Shown here: piece after piece, positions 1-9,900 of the stretch
Layout of the letters: every line of letters starts with the position of its first letter
How positions within the stretch are numbered: the first letter of the stretch is position 1
Source: Propionivibrio dicarboxylicus
GTDB lineage: Bacteria > Pseudomonadota > Gammaproteobacteria > Burkholderiales > Rhodocyclaceae
Direction of reading: 5' to 3'
NCBI GenBank assembly: GCA_945902805.1
Contig: CAMDMZ010000022.1
Span: forward strand, 1-64,000
DNA: 64,000 nt
Notes under the pieces: generated by a model
Database searches by the model: none
The model's input: only the letters and a program-made list of their open reading frames with translations
Told to the model about the DNA's origin: nothing
Program-made: the position numbers and the translations under genes

Positions 1-1
1 C

Positions 2-616
2 GGGGGGATCAATGCGCGTCTGGCGGAATTCCGCATGCGCGATCAGCAGCGGGTGATGGAGTTCCGCCGCGAGGTGGAGACGCAGCTCTCTGAGGCGCAG
101 AAGGAACTCGCGACGCAGGCGGAGCGACTGACGAGTCTGCGTGATTCGTATCAGCGCCTGGCGATCCGGGCGCCGGTGGCGGGGACGGTGGTGGATGTGG
201 CGGTGAGTACGGTAGGTGGGGTGGTGAAGCCGGGGGACCGGATCATGGATATCGTGCCGGAGGGGGATGATCTGGTGGTGGAGGCACAGTTGCCACCGCA
301 GTACATCGACCGGGTGCATGCCAGCTTGCCGGCGGATGTGCATTTCGATGCGTATGTGAGTTTGGCGAACCGGCCGGTGCTGGCGGGGGTGGTGCAGGTG
401 GTGTCGGCGGATGTGATGACGGAGCCGCGTTCGGGGGCTCAGTTCTATACGCTGCGGGTGACGATCCCGGCGGCAGAGACGGGTAAGGTGAAGAATCTCA
501 GGCTGTATCCGGGGATGCAGTGTACGGTGATGGTGAAGACGGGGGAGCGCTCGTTTCTGAATTATCTGTTACGGCCGATTCTTAGGCGGTTTACTACGGC
601 TCTGACAGAAGGGTGA
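2..616 (+). CDS. HlyD-family type I secretion periplasmic adaptor (3' part)
   Basis: This is the C-terminal part of a membrane-fusion protein that would link an inner-membrane ABC exporter to a TolC-like channel. The frame is open from the first bases of the window, so the true start lies outside. A charged coiled-coil segment comes first, then the second half of a lipoyl/barrel-sandwich motif (IRAPVAGTVVDV, then GGVVKPGDRIMDIVPEGD), then the beta-barrel domain (LYPGMQCTVMVKTGERS). The tail NYLLRPILRRF is typical of the PrtE/HlyD type of adaptor rather than RND adaptors. The partner ATPase gene is presumably upstream, outside the window. No outer-membrane channel gene follows it directly. Confidence 0.9.
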   Translation, partial: GGINARLAEFRMRDQQRVMEFRREVETQLSEAQKELATQAERLTSLRDSYQRLAIRAPVAGTVVDVAVSTVGGVVKPGDRIMDIVPEGDDLVVEAQLPPQYIDRVHASLPADVHFDAYVSLANRPVLAGVVQVVSADVMTEPRSGAQFYTLRVTIPAAETGKVKNLRLYPGMQCTVMVKTGERSFLNYLLRPILRRFTTALTEG

Positions 617-707
617 GGGGCGAGAGGTGGCAACCACGCAATCCGTTTTGGTGAGATCCATGCGATCACGGTAGTCTGCTGCGCCTTGGGTAGGGGACTT
701 TGGAACC

Positions 708-734
708 ACTCAATTTAAAGCATCCAAATTGAGT
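708..734. repeat. Inverted repeat in 617-880 intergenic region
   Basis: ACTCAATTT and AAATTGAGT form a perfect 9-bp stem around a 9-nt loop. It lies downstream of the HlyD-like gene and before the recombinase remnants. There is no T-run, so it could be a weak terminator or a leftover site of the recombinase-bearing element. Nothing else is recognisable between 617 and 880. Confidence 0.4.
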
Positions 735-880
735 ACAGAGTCAGAAAACCACGGATTAGCGAACGTCTATTCGCCGCTTGGACCTACACGATTGCATTGT
801 CTTGGTTAAACGACTCGTGATGGCCGCAGCTGGCGCAGAAAGTATGAACAACGCGCCTTACGAAAAATTGCCGAATGCTA

Positions 881-1276
881 TCAGTCGCGTTTCGCGATAA
901 TCGAAGGTTTCTTCAGATTTGTAATCTGTTCCCCTGTGTCGCAACACCATATCGTGGTTGCTGAACTCAAGATGCGGTTAATTGCCTCCGCTGCGCGGAT
1001 ACCATCCCTTGATATCCTGGTCAAACTTGAAACATATATTGATCCGTATTCGGCTATTTTCGAAAGCAATTTGTCGAGGTTAGGGGCTGATTTCGCACTA
1101 CCCGACAAGCCCTCATCCTTATAGATGTGTATGTCATCCGTGGAGACCCCATGGGATTCGGCAACCGATAAACACAGATCGATTTGTGTTTGCAGACGTC
1201 GGTACTCGGATACTGTTCTTGGATCTTGGTTAGTGCGGGCATAAATTGCGACTTTACGGGTAGTTGCTTCTGGCAT
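881..1276 (-). CDS. Serine-recombinase catalytic-domain protein lacking the nucleophile
   Basis: The 131-residue product has the fold signature of the resolvase/invertase catalytic domain: VAIYAR near the start, a QTQIDLCLSVAESHG helix, DEGLSGS and LTRISRDG, which carries the conserved arginines. In active family members the motif is YARVS, with Ser as the DNA-attacking residue. Here it reads YARTN, so Ser is replaced by Asn and recombination is unlikely. There is no DNA-binding or zinc-ribbon C-terminal domain. I chose the internal ATG at 1276 because GGAGG lies 5 nt before it; the longer reading from 1315 has no ribosome site. It is probably a decaying remnant of a mobile element, though a regulatory role for a catalytically dead domain is possible. 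Confidence 0.6.
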   Translation of the reverse strand: MPEATTRKVAIYARTNQDPRTVSEYRRLQTQIDLCLSVAESHGVSTDDIHIYKDEGLSGSAKSAPNLDKLLSKIAEYGSIYVSSLTRISRDGIRAAEAINRILSSATTIWCCDTGEQITNLKKPSIIAKRD

Positions 1277-1421
1277 TATTGCCTCCATTGCAAGGTTGAT
1301 TTCAGGATAACTCATTCACACGAGACACTAACAGGTCGGCAACGTGATCTGTTGGGGCGGTAGCTGCCAAGCGGGCATAGACGTGAAACCCACAGTTGGC
1401 TGCAGTTTGTTATGGCGGCCA

Positions 1422-1826
1422 TTATGGAAGTGAAATAACCTCGGTCCAGTGCCCGGATTTATCATCTCGGGCGCACCAATCACCCATAAAAGCGGACACC
1501 TGATCGCAGGTGCCCACTTTCATTTCTGGGGTTGCTACTGCCGCCAAGGTCGAGTGGCTCCCACGAATCGTGGCCGTCTTGCCTTCCACCACGACTTCAT
1601 CCACCAGCAGATTCAGATAGCTTTTCGCAAAGCCGGTGTCCCCGGATAACAGCCGGCGGTGCAATGCCTTAGCAAAGCCATCTATCTGACTCGGTTTCAG
1701 AGTTTCAATCGGCATAGAGTGATCTCGCTGCACCCCGGCAAGCTCGATCAAGATTGCTTCCCGTGACACCTTCAACTGCTGCGCCCTGCGTTGGGTTGTT
1801 TCATCCAGTTCTATCGTTGCGCAATA
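1422..1826 (-). pseudogene. Large serine recombinase, C-terminal fragment
   Basis: The reading frame is open from 1826 down to 1422 with no ATG near its beginning. It encodes the far C-terminal part of a large serine recombinase: a coiled-coil stretch (ETTQRRAQQLKVSRE), then FAKALHRRLLSGDTGFAKSYL, LLVDEVVVEG and TATIRGSHSTLA, ending in a W.ARDDKSGHWTE tail common in proteobacterial copies. The catalytic and recombinase domains are absent. It lies upstream of the 881-1276 catalytic-domain gene on the same strand, in the wrong order for one gene split by a frameshift, so the two are separate remnants. Its 5' limit coincides with the stop codon of the YihY gene. Confidence 0.7.
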
Positions 1827-2723
1827 CTATTTCGCCAACGGCAAAGGAGCTTTCCGCAAGCTGCCGATACTCAATGCATAGTGTCGGGTGAATTCAGCGC
1901 CGAGGAAGAATATCTGTGCCGAGTAGTACACCCATAGCAACAGCGCGATCAAGGATCCGGCGGCACCGAATCCCGAAGCGACTCCACTATTTCGCAAATA
2001 TGCGCCAATAGCAATTTTCCCCAGACTGAACAAACCTGCGGTGAATAGTGCTCCAATCACGACATCGCGCCAGGAAAGTGGAGCGGCTGGAAGAGTCTTG
2101 TAAATTACCGCGAACATGCAGGTAATGACGGCGAACGAAATCACTGATGAAACGGTTCCGAGGGCAAGGACCGAACCGCTCCACGCACCGTCAGCATAAC
2201 GTTCGAGTATCGCCAGGGCGGCACTGACGACGAGGGAAATCAGCAACAGAAAAGCAAGTACCAGAACAATACCAAACGACAACAATCGCGTCCGTAGGAG
2301 ATCTCGGAATACGGACTGACATTGCCTATTGACACCCCAGAGCTCGTCCAGACTACCCTTGAGTTCGACAAAGACACTGGTAGTTCCCAAGAGTAGCAAG
2401 GCTGCTGCTGCTAGTGTTGCGATCAGACCGGAGCTAGCGTCACTGGTCGCCGCCAGTAGGGCTTGGATCGCCAACGCGCCATTCGGTCCTACCAGCCCCG
2501 CAATCTGGGACACGATTTCACCTTGCGCTGCCTCGGCCCCAAAGAAATACCCGGCTACCGCGATCGATAGCATCAAGATTGGGGTCATGGAGAACAGGGT
2601 ATAAAAGGCCAGCGCCGCTCCTTTGCTGGCCCCCCGTTGATCAATCCAGGAAATTAGCGAATGGACTAAAACAATTTTCAGGCGCCGTACCAAACTTGAC
2701 GTGGCATGGATAGCGTTCGACAT
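1827..2723 (-). CDS. YihY/virulence factor BrkB family membrane protein
   Basis: A 298-residue inner-membrane protein of the YihY family, once misnamed ribonuclease BN. Family features seen are the N-terminal ALAFYTLFSMTPILMLSIAVAGYFFG segment, followed by the hydrophilic GEIVSQIAGLVGPNGA region, a central W.V...C. region, and four more hydrophobic helices ending in GSLIALLLWVYYSAQIFFLGAEFTRHYA. Length is normal for the family. Its biochemical role is not established. A partial, degenerate copy lies at about 11013-11268. It is divergent from the transaldolase gene, and the shared upstream region holds a copy of the CRP-like palindrome 142 nt before this start. Confidence 0.88.
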   Translation of the reverse strand: MSNAIHATSSLVRRLKIVLVHSLISWIDQRGASKGAALAFYTLFSMTPILMLSIAVAGYFFGAEAAQGEIVSQIAGLVGPNGALAIQALLAATSDASSGLIATLAAAALLLLGTTSVFVELKGSLDELWGVNRQCQSVFRDLLRTRLLSFGIVLVLAFLLLISLVVSAALAILERYADGAWSGSVLALGTVSSVISFAVITCMFAVIYKTLPAAPLSWRDVVIGALFTAGLFSLGKIAIGAYLRNSGVASGFGAAGSLIALLLWVYYSAQIFFLGAEFTRHYALSIGSLRKAPLPLAK

Positions 2724-2864
2724 AGCTTAAAGGCCGGATGGTGGAAGTCTGTTGCAACCGGTGGTTGCACGCTGACAGATGGTCAGTACGTGAGTCATCC
2801 TGGCTCCATCCAAGGTGTATCGAAGAAAAGGCGATTGATTGTGGTCATCTTCTGGCCAAGCGTC

Positions 2865-2880
2865 GGTGCGCTGACGAACA
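2865..2880. promoter_or_regulatory. CRP-like palindrome, 2 mismatches
   Basis: GGTGCGCTGACGAACA compared with the window consensus TGTNCGCYRGCGNACA. It lies between divergent yihY-like and transaldolase genes, 105 nt before the transaldolase ATG. Use as an operator is inferred from recurrence of the motif. Confidence 0.5.
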
Positions 2881-2984
2881 GACCGCGCTTCACGAATCTT
2901 TGAGCATGACGGCAACGACTTCACCCCCGTTCCGGCGGGCAGCGTCGATTGAAGCCGCGCCAACCACGGAGATCAAGAGAAGAC

Positions 2985-4091
2985 ATGACCAGCACCACAC
3001 GGCAACTTCGCGATATGGGCCAAAGCCTCTGGCTCGACAATATCACTCGCAGCTTGCTCAGTCGCGGCACGCTACAGAGCTACATCGAGGATTTCTCGGT
3101 GTCGGGCCTCACCTCGAATCCGACGATATTCGAGCACGCCATCGGCAACGGTGATTCCTACGACGCCGCGATCGATACCAAAGCCCGCGCTGGTCTGGCG
3201 GGCGAGGCCATGTTCTTCGAACTGGCCCTGGAAGACCTGCGCCAGGCGGCCGATCTTTTCCGTCCGATTCACGCCACCACCGACGGCCTTGACGGCTGGG
3301 TTTCGCTGGAAGTGTCGCCCTTGCTGGCGGACGACAGCGCGGCGACCGTCGTCGCCGCCGCACACCTGCATCGGCGCGCGCAGCGCGACAACCTTTTCAT
3401 CAAGATTCCCGGCACTGGTGCCGGCATCGCGGCGATCGAGGCGTCGATCTTCGCCGGGGTACCAGTGAATGTGACGCTGCTGTTTTCGCCCGCACACTAC
3501 CTCGCCGCCGCCGAGGCATATATGCGTGGCATAGAACGCCGCATCGCCGCCGAGCTCCATCCGGTGGTGCACTCCGTGGCCTCGCTGTTCATCAGCCGCT
3601 GGGATGTCGCGGTCAAGGATCGGGTGCCGTGCGAGCTGCACAACCTGCTGGGCATTGCCATCGCTCAAACCACTTACCAGGCCTATCGCGAACTGCTGGC
3701 ATCGCCGCGCTGGTGCAAGCTGGCGGCAGCCGGCGCGCGCCCGCAGCGGCTGCTGTGGGCCAGCACCGGGACCAAGGACCGGGCGGCAGCCGACACGCTG
3801 TACGTCGACGCGCTGGCGGCGCCGGATACCATCAACACCATGCCCGAGAAAACGCTGCTGGCCTTTGGCGCACACGGCGCGGTACGCGGCGTCATGGCCG
3901 CCGATGGCGACAACGCGGTGGCCACACTCGCCGAGTTTGCGCGCGCCGGCATCGACGTCGTGGCACTCGCTGAGTCGCTCCAGCAAGAGGGCGCGTACGC
4001 CTTTACGAAATCCTGGAACAAGTTGCTGGCCTGCATCGCGGCCAAAAGCGCGCATCTCAACCCATCCTTCGCCGCTAAGTCCACACCATGA
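2985..4091 (+). CDS. tal: Transaldolase
   Basis: Transaldolase moves a dihydroxyacetone unit between sugar phosphates in the non-oxidative pentose phosphate pathway. The 368-residue product shows GQSLWLDNI at the N terminus, [13 protein letters not shown], the catalytic lysine in [17 protein letters not shown], and LWASTGTKD near the C terminus. This matches the bacterial Tal family found fused or adjacent to sugar-phosphate enzymes. The start at 2985 is preceded by AGAGAAG at good spacing; an earlier in-frame ATG at 2949 has no such site. The stop overlaps the start of the phosphoketolase gene by 4 nt (ATGA), so the two are translationally coupled. Together they would convert pentose and hexose phosphates towards acetyl phosphate. 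Confidence 0.92.
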   Translation: MTSTTRQLRDMGQSLWLDNITRSLLSRGTLQSYIEDFSVSGLTSNPTIFEHAIGNGDSYDAAIDTKARAGLAGEAMFFELALEDLRQAADLFRPIHATTDGLDGWVSLEVSPLLADDSAATVVAAAHLHRRAQRDNLFIKIPGTGAGIAAIEASIFAGVPVNVTLLFSPAHYLAAAEAYMRGIERRIAAELHPVVHSVASLFISRWDVAVKDRVPCELHNLLGIAIAQTTYQAYRELLASPRWCKLAAAGARPQRLLWASTGTKDRAAADTLYVDALAAPDTINTMPEKTLLAFGAHGAVRGVMAADGDNAVATLAEFARAGIDVVALAESLQQEGAYAFTKSWNKLLACIAAKSAHLNPSFAAKSTP

Positions 4092-6454
4092 CACTTGACA
4101 CCCTTACCCCTGATCAGCTCCACGACATCGACGCCTACTGGCGCGCCGCAAACTATCTTTCGGTCGGCCAGATCTTTCTCCGCGACAACCCGCTGCTGCA
4201 ACGGCCGCTGACCCTGGCGGACATCAAGCACATGCTGCTCGGACACTGGGGCACCACGCCCGGCCAGAACTTCATCTACGCCCACCTCAACCGGGTGATC
4301 AGGAAGTACGACCTCGACATGATCTACATCTCCGGTCCCGGTCACGGCGGGCCGGCGGTGGTCGCCAACACCTATCTGGAAGGCACTTACAGCGAGGTCT
4401 ATCCGGCGATCAGCCAGGACACCGCCGGACTGCGCAAGCTGTTTCTCCAGTTCTCGTTTCCCGGCGGCATCCCCAGCCATGCCTCGCCGGAATGTCCGGG
4501 CTCGATCCACGAGGGCGGCGAACTCGGTTACTCGCTCAGCCATGCCTTCGGCGCGGTGTTCGACAACCCGCAACTGATCGTCGCCTGCGTCGTCGGCGAT
4601 GGCGAGGCGGAGACCGGGCCGCTGGCCACGGCCTGGCATTCGAACAAGTTTCTCAATCCGGCGAGCGACGGCGCGGTGCTGCCGATTCTGCATCTCAACG
4701 GCTACAAGATCGCCAGTCCGACGGTGCTGGCGCGCATCAGTCGCGAGGAACTGGAGCAATTGCTGCGCGGCTATGGCTGGACGCCGTACTTCGTCGAGGG
4801 TCACGAAGCGGGGCCGATGCACGAGGCAATGGCGGCGACGCTGGACATCGCAATGGAGCAAATCGCGGCGATCCAGCACGACGCCCGCGTCAATGGCAAC
4901 CTGACGCGTCCGCGCTGGCCGATGATCGTGCTGAATTCACCGAAGGGCTGGACCGGGCCGAAAGTGGTCGACGGACATCAGGTGGAAGGCAGTTTTCGCG
5001 CGCATCAGGTGCCCTTGCAGCCGGCTTCCAATCCCGAGCATCTCGGACTGCTGGAGGACTGGCTGCGCAGCTATCGGCCCGAGGAACTGTTCGACGACGA
5101 CGGTCGCCTGCGCGCCGAACTGGCGGCGCTGGCGCCCACCGGGACGCGGCGCATGGGCGCCAATCCGCACGCCAATGGTGGCCTGCTGCTGTGCGATCTG
5201 AAGCTGCCGAACTTCCGGGATTACGCGGCGAATGTGCCGGTGCCGGGAATAGTCGGCGCTGGCGACACGCGGGTGCTCGGCCCCTTTCTGCGCGACGTCG
5301 CGAAACTGAATACCGAGCAGCGCAATTTCCGCGTTTTCGGCCCGGACGAGACGCTTTCCAACGGCCTCGGGGCGCTGTTCGAGGCGACCAACCGCCAGTG
5401 GGATGCCGCGACGCTGCCGAACGACGAGTTTCTCGCGCCGGAGGGCCGCGTGCTCGATTCGATGCTCAGCGAGCACCAGTGCGAGGGCTGGCTGGAAGGC
5501 TATCTGCTGACCGGACGGCATGGGCTGTTCAACTGCTACGAGGCCTTCATCCACATCGTCGATTCGATGTTCAACCAGCATGCCAAGTGGCTCAAGGTCA
5601 GCGCCGGGCTGCCCTGGCGGCGCGGCATCGCCTCGCTCAACTACCTGCTGGCTTCGCATGTCTGGCGCCAGGATCACAACGGCTTCACCCACCAGGATCC
5701 CGGCTTCATCGACGTCGTCGCCAACAAGAAGGCCTCGGTGGTGCGCGTCTATCTGCCGCCCGACGCCAACTGTCTGCTGTCGGTGATGGATCACTGCCTG
5801 CGCAGCCGCAACTACGTGAATGTGGTGATCGCCGGCAAGCACCCGGCGCCGCACTGGCTGAGCATGGACGCCGCCGTCGCCCATTGCAGCAACGGCATCG
5901 GTATCTGGGATTGGGCCGGCAACGAGCTGGCGAGCAGCGATCCGGACGTGGTCATGGCCTGCTGCGGCGACGTGCCGACGCTGGAAACGCTGGCCGCCGT
6001 CTCGATATTGCGCCAGCATCTGGCGGAGCTGAGGGTGCGCGTCGTCAATGTGGTCGATCTGATGAAGCTGCAACCGCCGAGCGAACATCCGCACGGCTTG
6101 AGCGACGCCGCCTTCGACGCGCTATTCACGGCGGACAAGCCGGTCATCTTCGCCTTCCACGCTTACCCGTGGCTGATCCACCGGCTGACCTATCGGCGCA
6201 CCAATCACGACAACTTCCACGTCCGCGGCTACAAGGAGGAGGGCACCATCACCACGCCTTTCGACATGACGGTGCTGAACGATCTCGATCGCTTCCATCT
6301 CGTCATGGACGCCATTGACCGCCTGCCGCAAAGCGGCGAGCGGGGGCAGCTACTGAAGCGGCAACTGGCGGAAAAGCTGGTGGCACACAAGCTCTACATC
6401 GACCGGCACGGCCAGGACATGCCGGAAATCCGCGACTGGAAATGGCCGGCCTGA
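4088..6454 (+). CDS. xfp: Xylulose-5-phosphate/fructose-6-phosphate phosphoketolase
   Basis: A thiamine-diphosphate enzyme that cleaves xylulose 5-phosphate or fructose 6-phosphate with phosphate, giving acetyl phosphate plus glyceraldehyde 3-phosphate or erythrose 4-phosphate. At 788 residues it has the usual full length. Visible family signatures are [17 protein letters not shown] near the start, [18 protein letters not shown], the cofactor-binding [19 protein letters not shown], and in the second half [12 protein letters not shown] and the C-terminal [15 protein letters not shown]. Coupling to transaldolase by a 4-nt overlap suggests both act in one bypass that yields acetyl phosphate without decarboxylation. 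Which of the two substrates is preferred cannot be told from sequence alone. Confidence 0.95.
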   Translation: MTLDTLTPDQLHDIDAYWRAANYLSVGQIFLRDNPLLQRPLTLADIKHMLLGHWGTTPGQNFIYAHLNRVIRKYDLDMIYISGPGHGGPAVVANTYLEGTYSEVYPAISQDTAGLRKLFLQFSFPGGIPSHASPECPGSIHEGGELGYSLSHAFGAVFDNPQLIVACVVGDGEAETGPLATAWHSNKFLNPASDGAVLPILHLNGYKIASPTVLARISREELEQLLRGYGWTPYFVEGHEAGPMHEAMAATLDIAMEQIAAIQHDARVNGNLTRPRWPMIVLNSPKGWTGPKVVDGHQVEGSFRAHQVPLQPASNPEHLGLLEDWLRSYRPEELFDDDGRLRAELAALAPTGTRRMGANPHANGGLLLCDLKLPNFRDYAANVPVPGIVGAGDTRVLGPFLRDVAKLNTEQRNFRVFGPDETLSNGLGALFEATNRQWDAATLPNDEFLAPEGRVLDSMLSEHQCEGWLEGYLLTGRHGLFNCYEAFIHIVDSMFNQHAKWLKVSAGLPWRRGIASLNYLLASHVWRQDHNGFTHQDPGFIDVVANKKASVVRVYLPPDANCLLSVMDHCLRSRNYVNVVIAGKHPAPHWLSMDAAVAHCSNGIGIWDWAGNELASSDPDVVMACCGDVPTLETLAAVSILRQHLAELRVRVVNVVDLMKLQPPSEHPHGLSDAAFDALFTADKPVIFAFHAYPWLIHRLTYRRTNHDNFHVRGYKEEGTITTPFDMTVLNDLDRFHLVMDAIDRLPQSGERGQLLKRQLAEKLVAHKLYIDRHGQDMPEIRDWKWPA

Positions 6455-6892
6455 CGCCGCGCCGTTGCTCGCCGAGGCTCGGGTGTGTACGGCCCCGCGC
6501 AGGAAGGAACCCAGCGCCTCTTGCGGTCAGGATCTGGATTTCCCCTGCGCGGGAATGAGGTGTGCGCTTTGCATATATCCCATCAGGTATGCAACACCAC
6601 ACAAATTGCTGCTGAAACGGGCGGACAAGAGACTGAACTTGCCCGTCTGTCAGTGGTTAGCCTAAGCGATCAATAGATAGACTCGTGCAGCGTCGCGTCA
6701 ATGTTGGCTTCCGCCTTGATCCATCCTTCGTGGCTGCCCTGGCTTCCGAGTCCAAGCCTTTCAGTGTGGTAGTGGATAAACGACCGGCACGGTGAGTCTC
6801 TGAATACACTCGATCGGTCGTTCGTTATTATCCATAAATTGCTGCGTACCCGGGAATAGTGGCGGTCAATGGTTCCCAGTTTCCGCCGCTAT
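6455..6892. other. Intergenic region with palindromic elements
   Basis: No convincing gene lies in this 438-nt stretch between convergent genes. CCCGCGCAGG at 6494-6503 and CCTGCGCGGG at 6544-6553 form a 10-bp inverted repeat. The right arm, in GGATTTCCCCTGCGCGGGAA, resembles short palindromic repeats scattered in betaproteobacterial genomes. A looser inverted repeat, GGATAAACGACCG and CGGTCGTTCGTTATTATCC, lies at about 6774-6836. Confidence 0.5.
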
Positions 6893-6893
6893 T
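6855..6893 (-). terminator. Hairpin at the end of the P-type ATPase gene
   Basis: AATAGTGGCGG (6855-6865) pairs with CCGCCGCTATT (6883-6893) with one G-T wobble across a 17-nt loop, abutting the ATPase stop codon. There is no clear T-run, so termination is a guess. Confidence 0.4.
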
Positions 6894-9496
6894 CACACGA
6901 CTTTCGCGGTCTTCGTCCTTTTGGCACCACGAAACCACTGCGACTTGATCGCCTCCAGAATGAAAAGGCTAAAGAAGCCAGCGGCGGCGGCAAACCCAAG
7001 CTCACCCCAGTGCAAGCGACCGAAATGGAAGAGCGATTGTGCGGGCGGCCAGGATAGGGCAGTCGCCAGAAGAATGCCAATCCCGCCGATCAGAATCCAC
7101 AGTGAGCGGTTAGGTCGCATGAAGGCACGGATGAGGGACGAATTGAAGGAGCGGTTGACCAGAATGAGACCAATGTTGATGAGGATTAGCGCAGTGAACA
7201 CCAGTGAGCGCAAGTCCTCATCGGGCAAATCCATACGCGCGGCACCAACGTACATGCTGGCCAGAATGGCAAGAACGATGAAACCCTGAAGTACAGCCCA
7301 CAAAATTCGCTTCGGGAGCAAGAGAGGACTTGCGGGGTCGCGTGGTGGGCGTTGCATCACATCGTCTTCCTCTTTCTCGGCTTCAAACACGATCGAGCAA
7401 GCCGGGTCGATGACCATCTCCAGAAAGGCAATGTGGATCGGCGTGAGAATTAGCGGCAGGCCGAGCAGCAGCGGCAAGAGCGCAAGACCGGCAATCGGGA
7501 TATGAACAGCGACAATGAACTCGATCGCCTTGCGCAGATTGTCGTAAATGCGCCGGCCGAGGCGGATGGTCTTCACAATTGAGCCGAAATCATCGTCGAG
7601 CAGGACGATCGCCGAGGCTTCGCGGGCGACATCCGTACCGCGCCCACCCATGGCGATGCCGATGTGCGCGGCCTTGATTGCTGGGGCATCGTTGACGCCA
7701 TCACCGGTCATGGCGACGACCTCGCCGCTGGCCTTGAGACTTTGAACAATGCGCAGCTTCTGCTCGGGGCGGATGCGCGCAAAAATCGATATCGTCTTGA
7801 CGCGCAGGGCAAGTTGATCATCGGGCATGACTTCCAAGTCATCACCGGAGAGCACTTCCGTTGACTCGATGCCCGCTTGTTCGCCAATGGCGCGGGCGGT
7901 AGCTGGATAGTCCCCGGTGATCATCAGCACCCTGATGCCCGCCGTTCGACATTCAGCCACGGCAGCGGGTACATTGGAACGCACTGGGTCCGCAAAACCG
8001 ATCAGTCCGAGATAGTCGAAGTTTAGGCCGCGCGGTGTCTCTGGCAGGATCTTTTCATCAATGGCGTTTGCTACGCTGGCTTTCGCCACACCCAGGACGC
8101 GAACACCTCCGTCGGCAAGCGCATCAACCTGTTGCTTGATCTTTGCGAGCCGATCAGCGGGCAACTTGCACAACTCAGCTATCGCTTCAAGCGCACCTTT
8201 TGCGTAGGCGGTACCGTTCTTTTCATCACCGTCGTCGGACTGTACGTTTGCTACCGCAAAAAGATCCGGCCTCAAACCGTAGGCACGAATAAGTTTGTGT
8301 CGCGCAAGAAACTCTGCGTTTTTGCCAATCTGCACCGCCGCGAGAGTGTGTACGGCGACGTCCATCGGATCGCTGGGTTCGCGCGGACAGGCGAGAAGGG
8401 CGGCTTCAAGTATCTCGCGGATTCTGTCTGCGACAGGGGTCTTTGCTTCCGGATCCCAGCGTGCGTCTTCGCTCTGTATCGCGACGAGCGTCATTCTGTT
8501 TTCGGTCAGCGTTCCCGTCTTGTCGGTGCACAACACGGTCGTTGCGCCGAGTGTTTCGATCGCCGAGGCGCGGCGAGTGAGCACGCGTGCCCGCGATATG
8601 CGCCATGCCCCCATCGCCATAAACACCGCAAGCACGAGAGGAAACTCCTCGGGAAGCAGTGACATGCCAATGGCGATGCCTCCCAGCATGGCTTCAAGCC
8701 ATGATCCGCGCAGCAGTCCGTAGAGCAGAACGATCAATCCACCGGCGAGTACGCCAATGATGGCAAAGTTACGGACGAGGCCATGTATCTGCTTCTGCAG
8801 GTGTGGCTGCTCCGTTTCGATGGCTTCCAGTGCATGCCCGATCTTGCCCATCTCACTGCGCACGCCTGTCGCGATGACCAGTGCCTGACCTGTACCGCGC
8901 ACGACCAGTGTGCCGGCAAATATGTGCGGCAAGTCTTCGCCGCCTGGTTTTGGTGGGGCAGCGGGTTCTCCCCTTTTTCTTGATGAATCCGGTGCAAGCT
9001 TGCGTACGGGAAGCGACTCGCCGGTGAGCAGCGACTCGTCAACCAACAGGTCTTGTGCGGATATGAGTGTGGCGTCGGCAGCAACGCGGTCTCCTTCCGA
9101 TATCACGATCAGATCCTCACGCACACCTTCGCGGCCGGGAATCACCATCCGCTTTCCATCTCGGACCACCAGCGCCCGTGGACTGGCAAGGTTGCGAAGC
9201 GCTTCCAGGACGTTTTCGCTGCGCGTTTCCTGGACGATGGTGATCAGCACCGAGAACGAGGCAAACAACACAAGAAGCAGCGCTTCGACGTGGTCGCCGA
9301 GGAGCAGATAGACTACGCCGCCACCGATCAGAAGCGCGAACATGGGCTGACGTACCACCTCGAAAAGAATGCGCAGGAAACCGCGCTTTTCCGACGAGGG
9401 CAATTCGTTGAATCCGTCCTGCTTCAGTCGCTCTGCAGCCAACACGGCACTGACTCCAACAGTGTGCCCCGACGCTGGTACAGATTCATTGCTCAT
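6893..9496 (-). CDS. Cation-translocating P-type ATPase (P2-like)
   Basis: An 867-residue ion pump of the inner membrane, with the domain order of P2-type ATPases: N-terminal cation ATPase region, two helices, actuator domain (DLLVDESLLTGES), helices 3 and 4, phosphorylation domain with DKTGTLTENRM (Asp325 is the phosphoacceptor), nucleotide domain, hinge MTGDGVNDAPAIKAAHIG, and a C-terminal helix bundle. The helix-4 ion-binding motif reads PEEFP instead of the PEGLP of calcium pumps, so calcium specificity should not be assumed. There are no N-terminal heavy-metal domains. AAGG 8 nt before the ATG supports the start. It faces the phosphoketolase gene and stands alone. Confidence 0.9.
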   Translation of the reverse strand: MSNESVPASGHTVGVSAVLAAERLKQDGFNELPSSEKRGFLRILFEVVRQPMFALLIGGGVVYLLLGDHVEALLLVLFASFSVLITIVQETRSENVLEALRNLASPRALVVRDGKRMVIPGREGVREDLIVISEGDRVAADATLISAQDLLVDESLLTGESLPVRKLAPDSSRKRGEPAAPPKPGGEDLPHIFAGTLVVRGTGQALVIATGVRSEMGKIGHALEAIETEQPHLQKQIHGLVRNFAIIGVLAGGLIVLLYGLLRGSWLEAMLGGIAIGMSLLPEEFPLVLAVFMAMGAWRISRARVLTRRASAIETLGATTVLCTDKTGTLTENRMTLVAIQSEDARWDPEAKTPVADRIREILEAALLACPREPSDPMDVAVHTLAAVQIGKNAEFLARHKLIRAYGLRPDLFAVANVQSDDGDEKNGTAYAKGALEAIAELCKLPADRLAKIKQQVDALADGGVRVLGVAKASVANAIDEKILPETPRGLNFDYLGLIGFADPVRSNVPAAVAECRTAGIRVLMITGDYPATARAIGEQAGIESTEVLSGDDLEVMPDDQLALRVKTISIFARIRPEQKLRIVQSLKASGEVVAMTGDGVNDAPAIKAAHIGIAMGGRGTDVAREASAIVLLDDDFGSIVKTIRLGRRIYDNLRKAIEFIVAVHIPIAGLALLPLLLGLPLILTPIHIAFLEMVIDPACSIVFEAEKEEDDVMQRPPRDPASPLLLPKRILWAVLQGFIVLAILASMYVGAARMDLPDEDLRSLVFTALILINIGLILVNRSFNSSLIRAFMRPNRSLWILIGGIGILLATALSWPPAQSLFHFGRLHWGELGFAAAAGFFSLFILEAIKSQWFRGAKRTKTAKVV

Positions 9497-9900
9497 GTGA
9501 ATGCCTTGAGCAAGACGTCAAACTGGGTTAGGAATCCGTCGATTGGCGTGCATGTTCATGCTGTTTTTTGTCCTGATAGGAATAGCTAGAGTTGTCGATG
9601 GACGCGCTCTGTCTTCCATCGCTGTAATTGCCGGATCACGCTTGGTACGTCGTATGGATATTTATAGCGCCATATCACCAGCAGGATCAGTGCGCTGCCA
9701 TACATAGTGCCAATCTTGTTGGCAGCACCAGAAGAGCATCCAGGATGGCCGGAATCTGGCTGTGTTCGATAGCGCACAGCCACGCGAATCGGGAACAAGC
9801 ATCATGAAAGGATGAAGCCCGATATCGCTGTCCTTCCCGTTGGATCAGGCACATCTGGCCCGATACCTCGGCCGACTACTTTCCTGCATCGAGCAATCGA
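9497..9900. other. Intergenic region upstream of AI-2E-family permease
   Basis: I see no secure gene here. A 70-codon minus-strand frame at 9586-9798 encodes one hydrophobic stretch (GSALILLVIWRYKY) but matches no family I recognise and has no clear ribosome site. The right part holds a CRP-like palindrome at 9763. Confidence 0.5.
9763..9778. promoter_or_regulatory. CRP-like palindrome, 1 mismatch
   Basis: TGTTCGATAGCGCACA, one base off the consensus TGTNCGCYRGCGNACA, and flanked by C and G as in the other copies. It is 123 nt upstream of the AI-2E-family permease start. Confidence 0.6.

Noticed and set aside
3072-4094. Long minus-strand frame opposite transaldolase (340 codons)
   Set aside because: It mirrors a well-supported gene in GC-rich DNA and encodes only arginine/glycine-rich sequence without motifs. 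The same applies to 3683-4879, 4492-6318, 4937-6094, 16987-18039, 58391-59728 and 60939-61895.
9586-9798. 70-codon minus-strand frame
   Set aside because: One hydrophobic stretch, but no ribosome site, no family and no partner. Left as part of the intergenic note.
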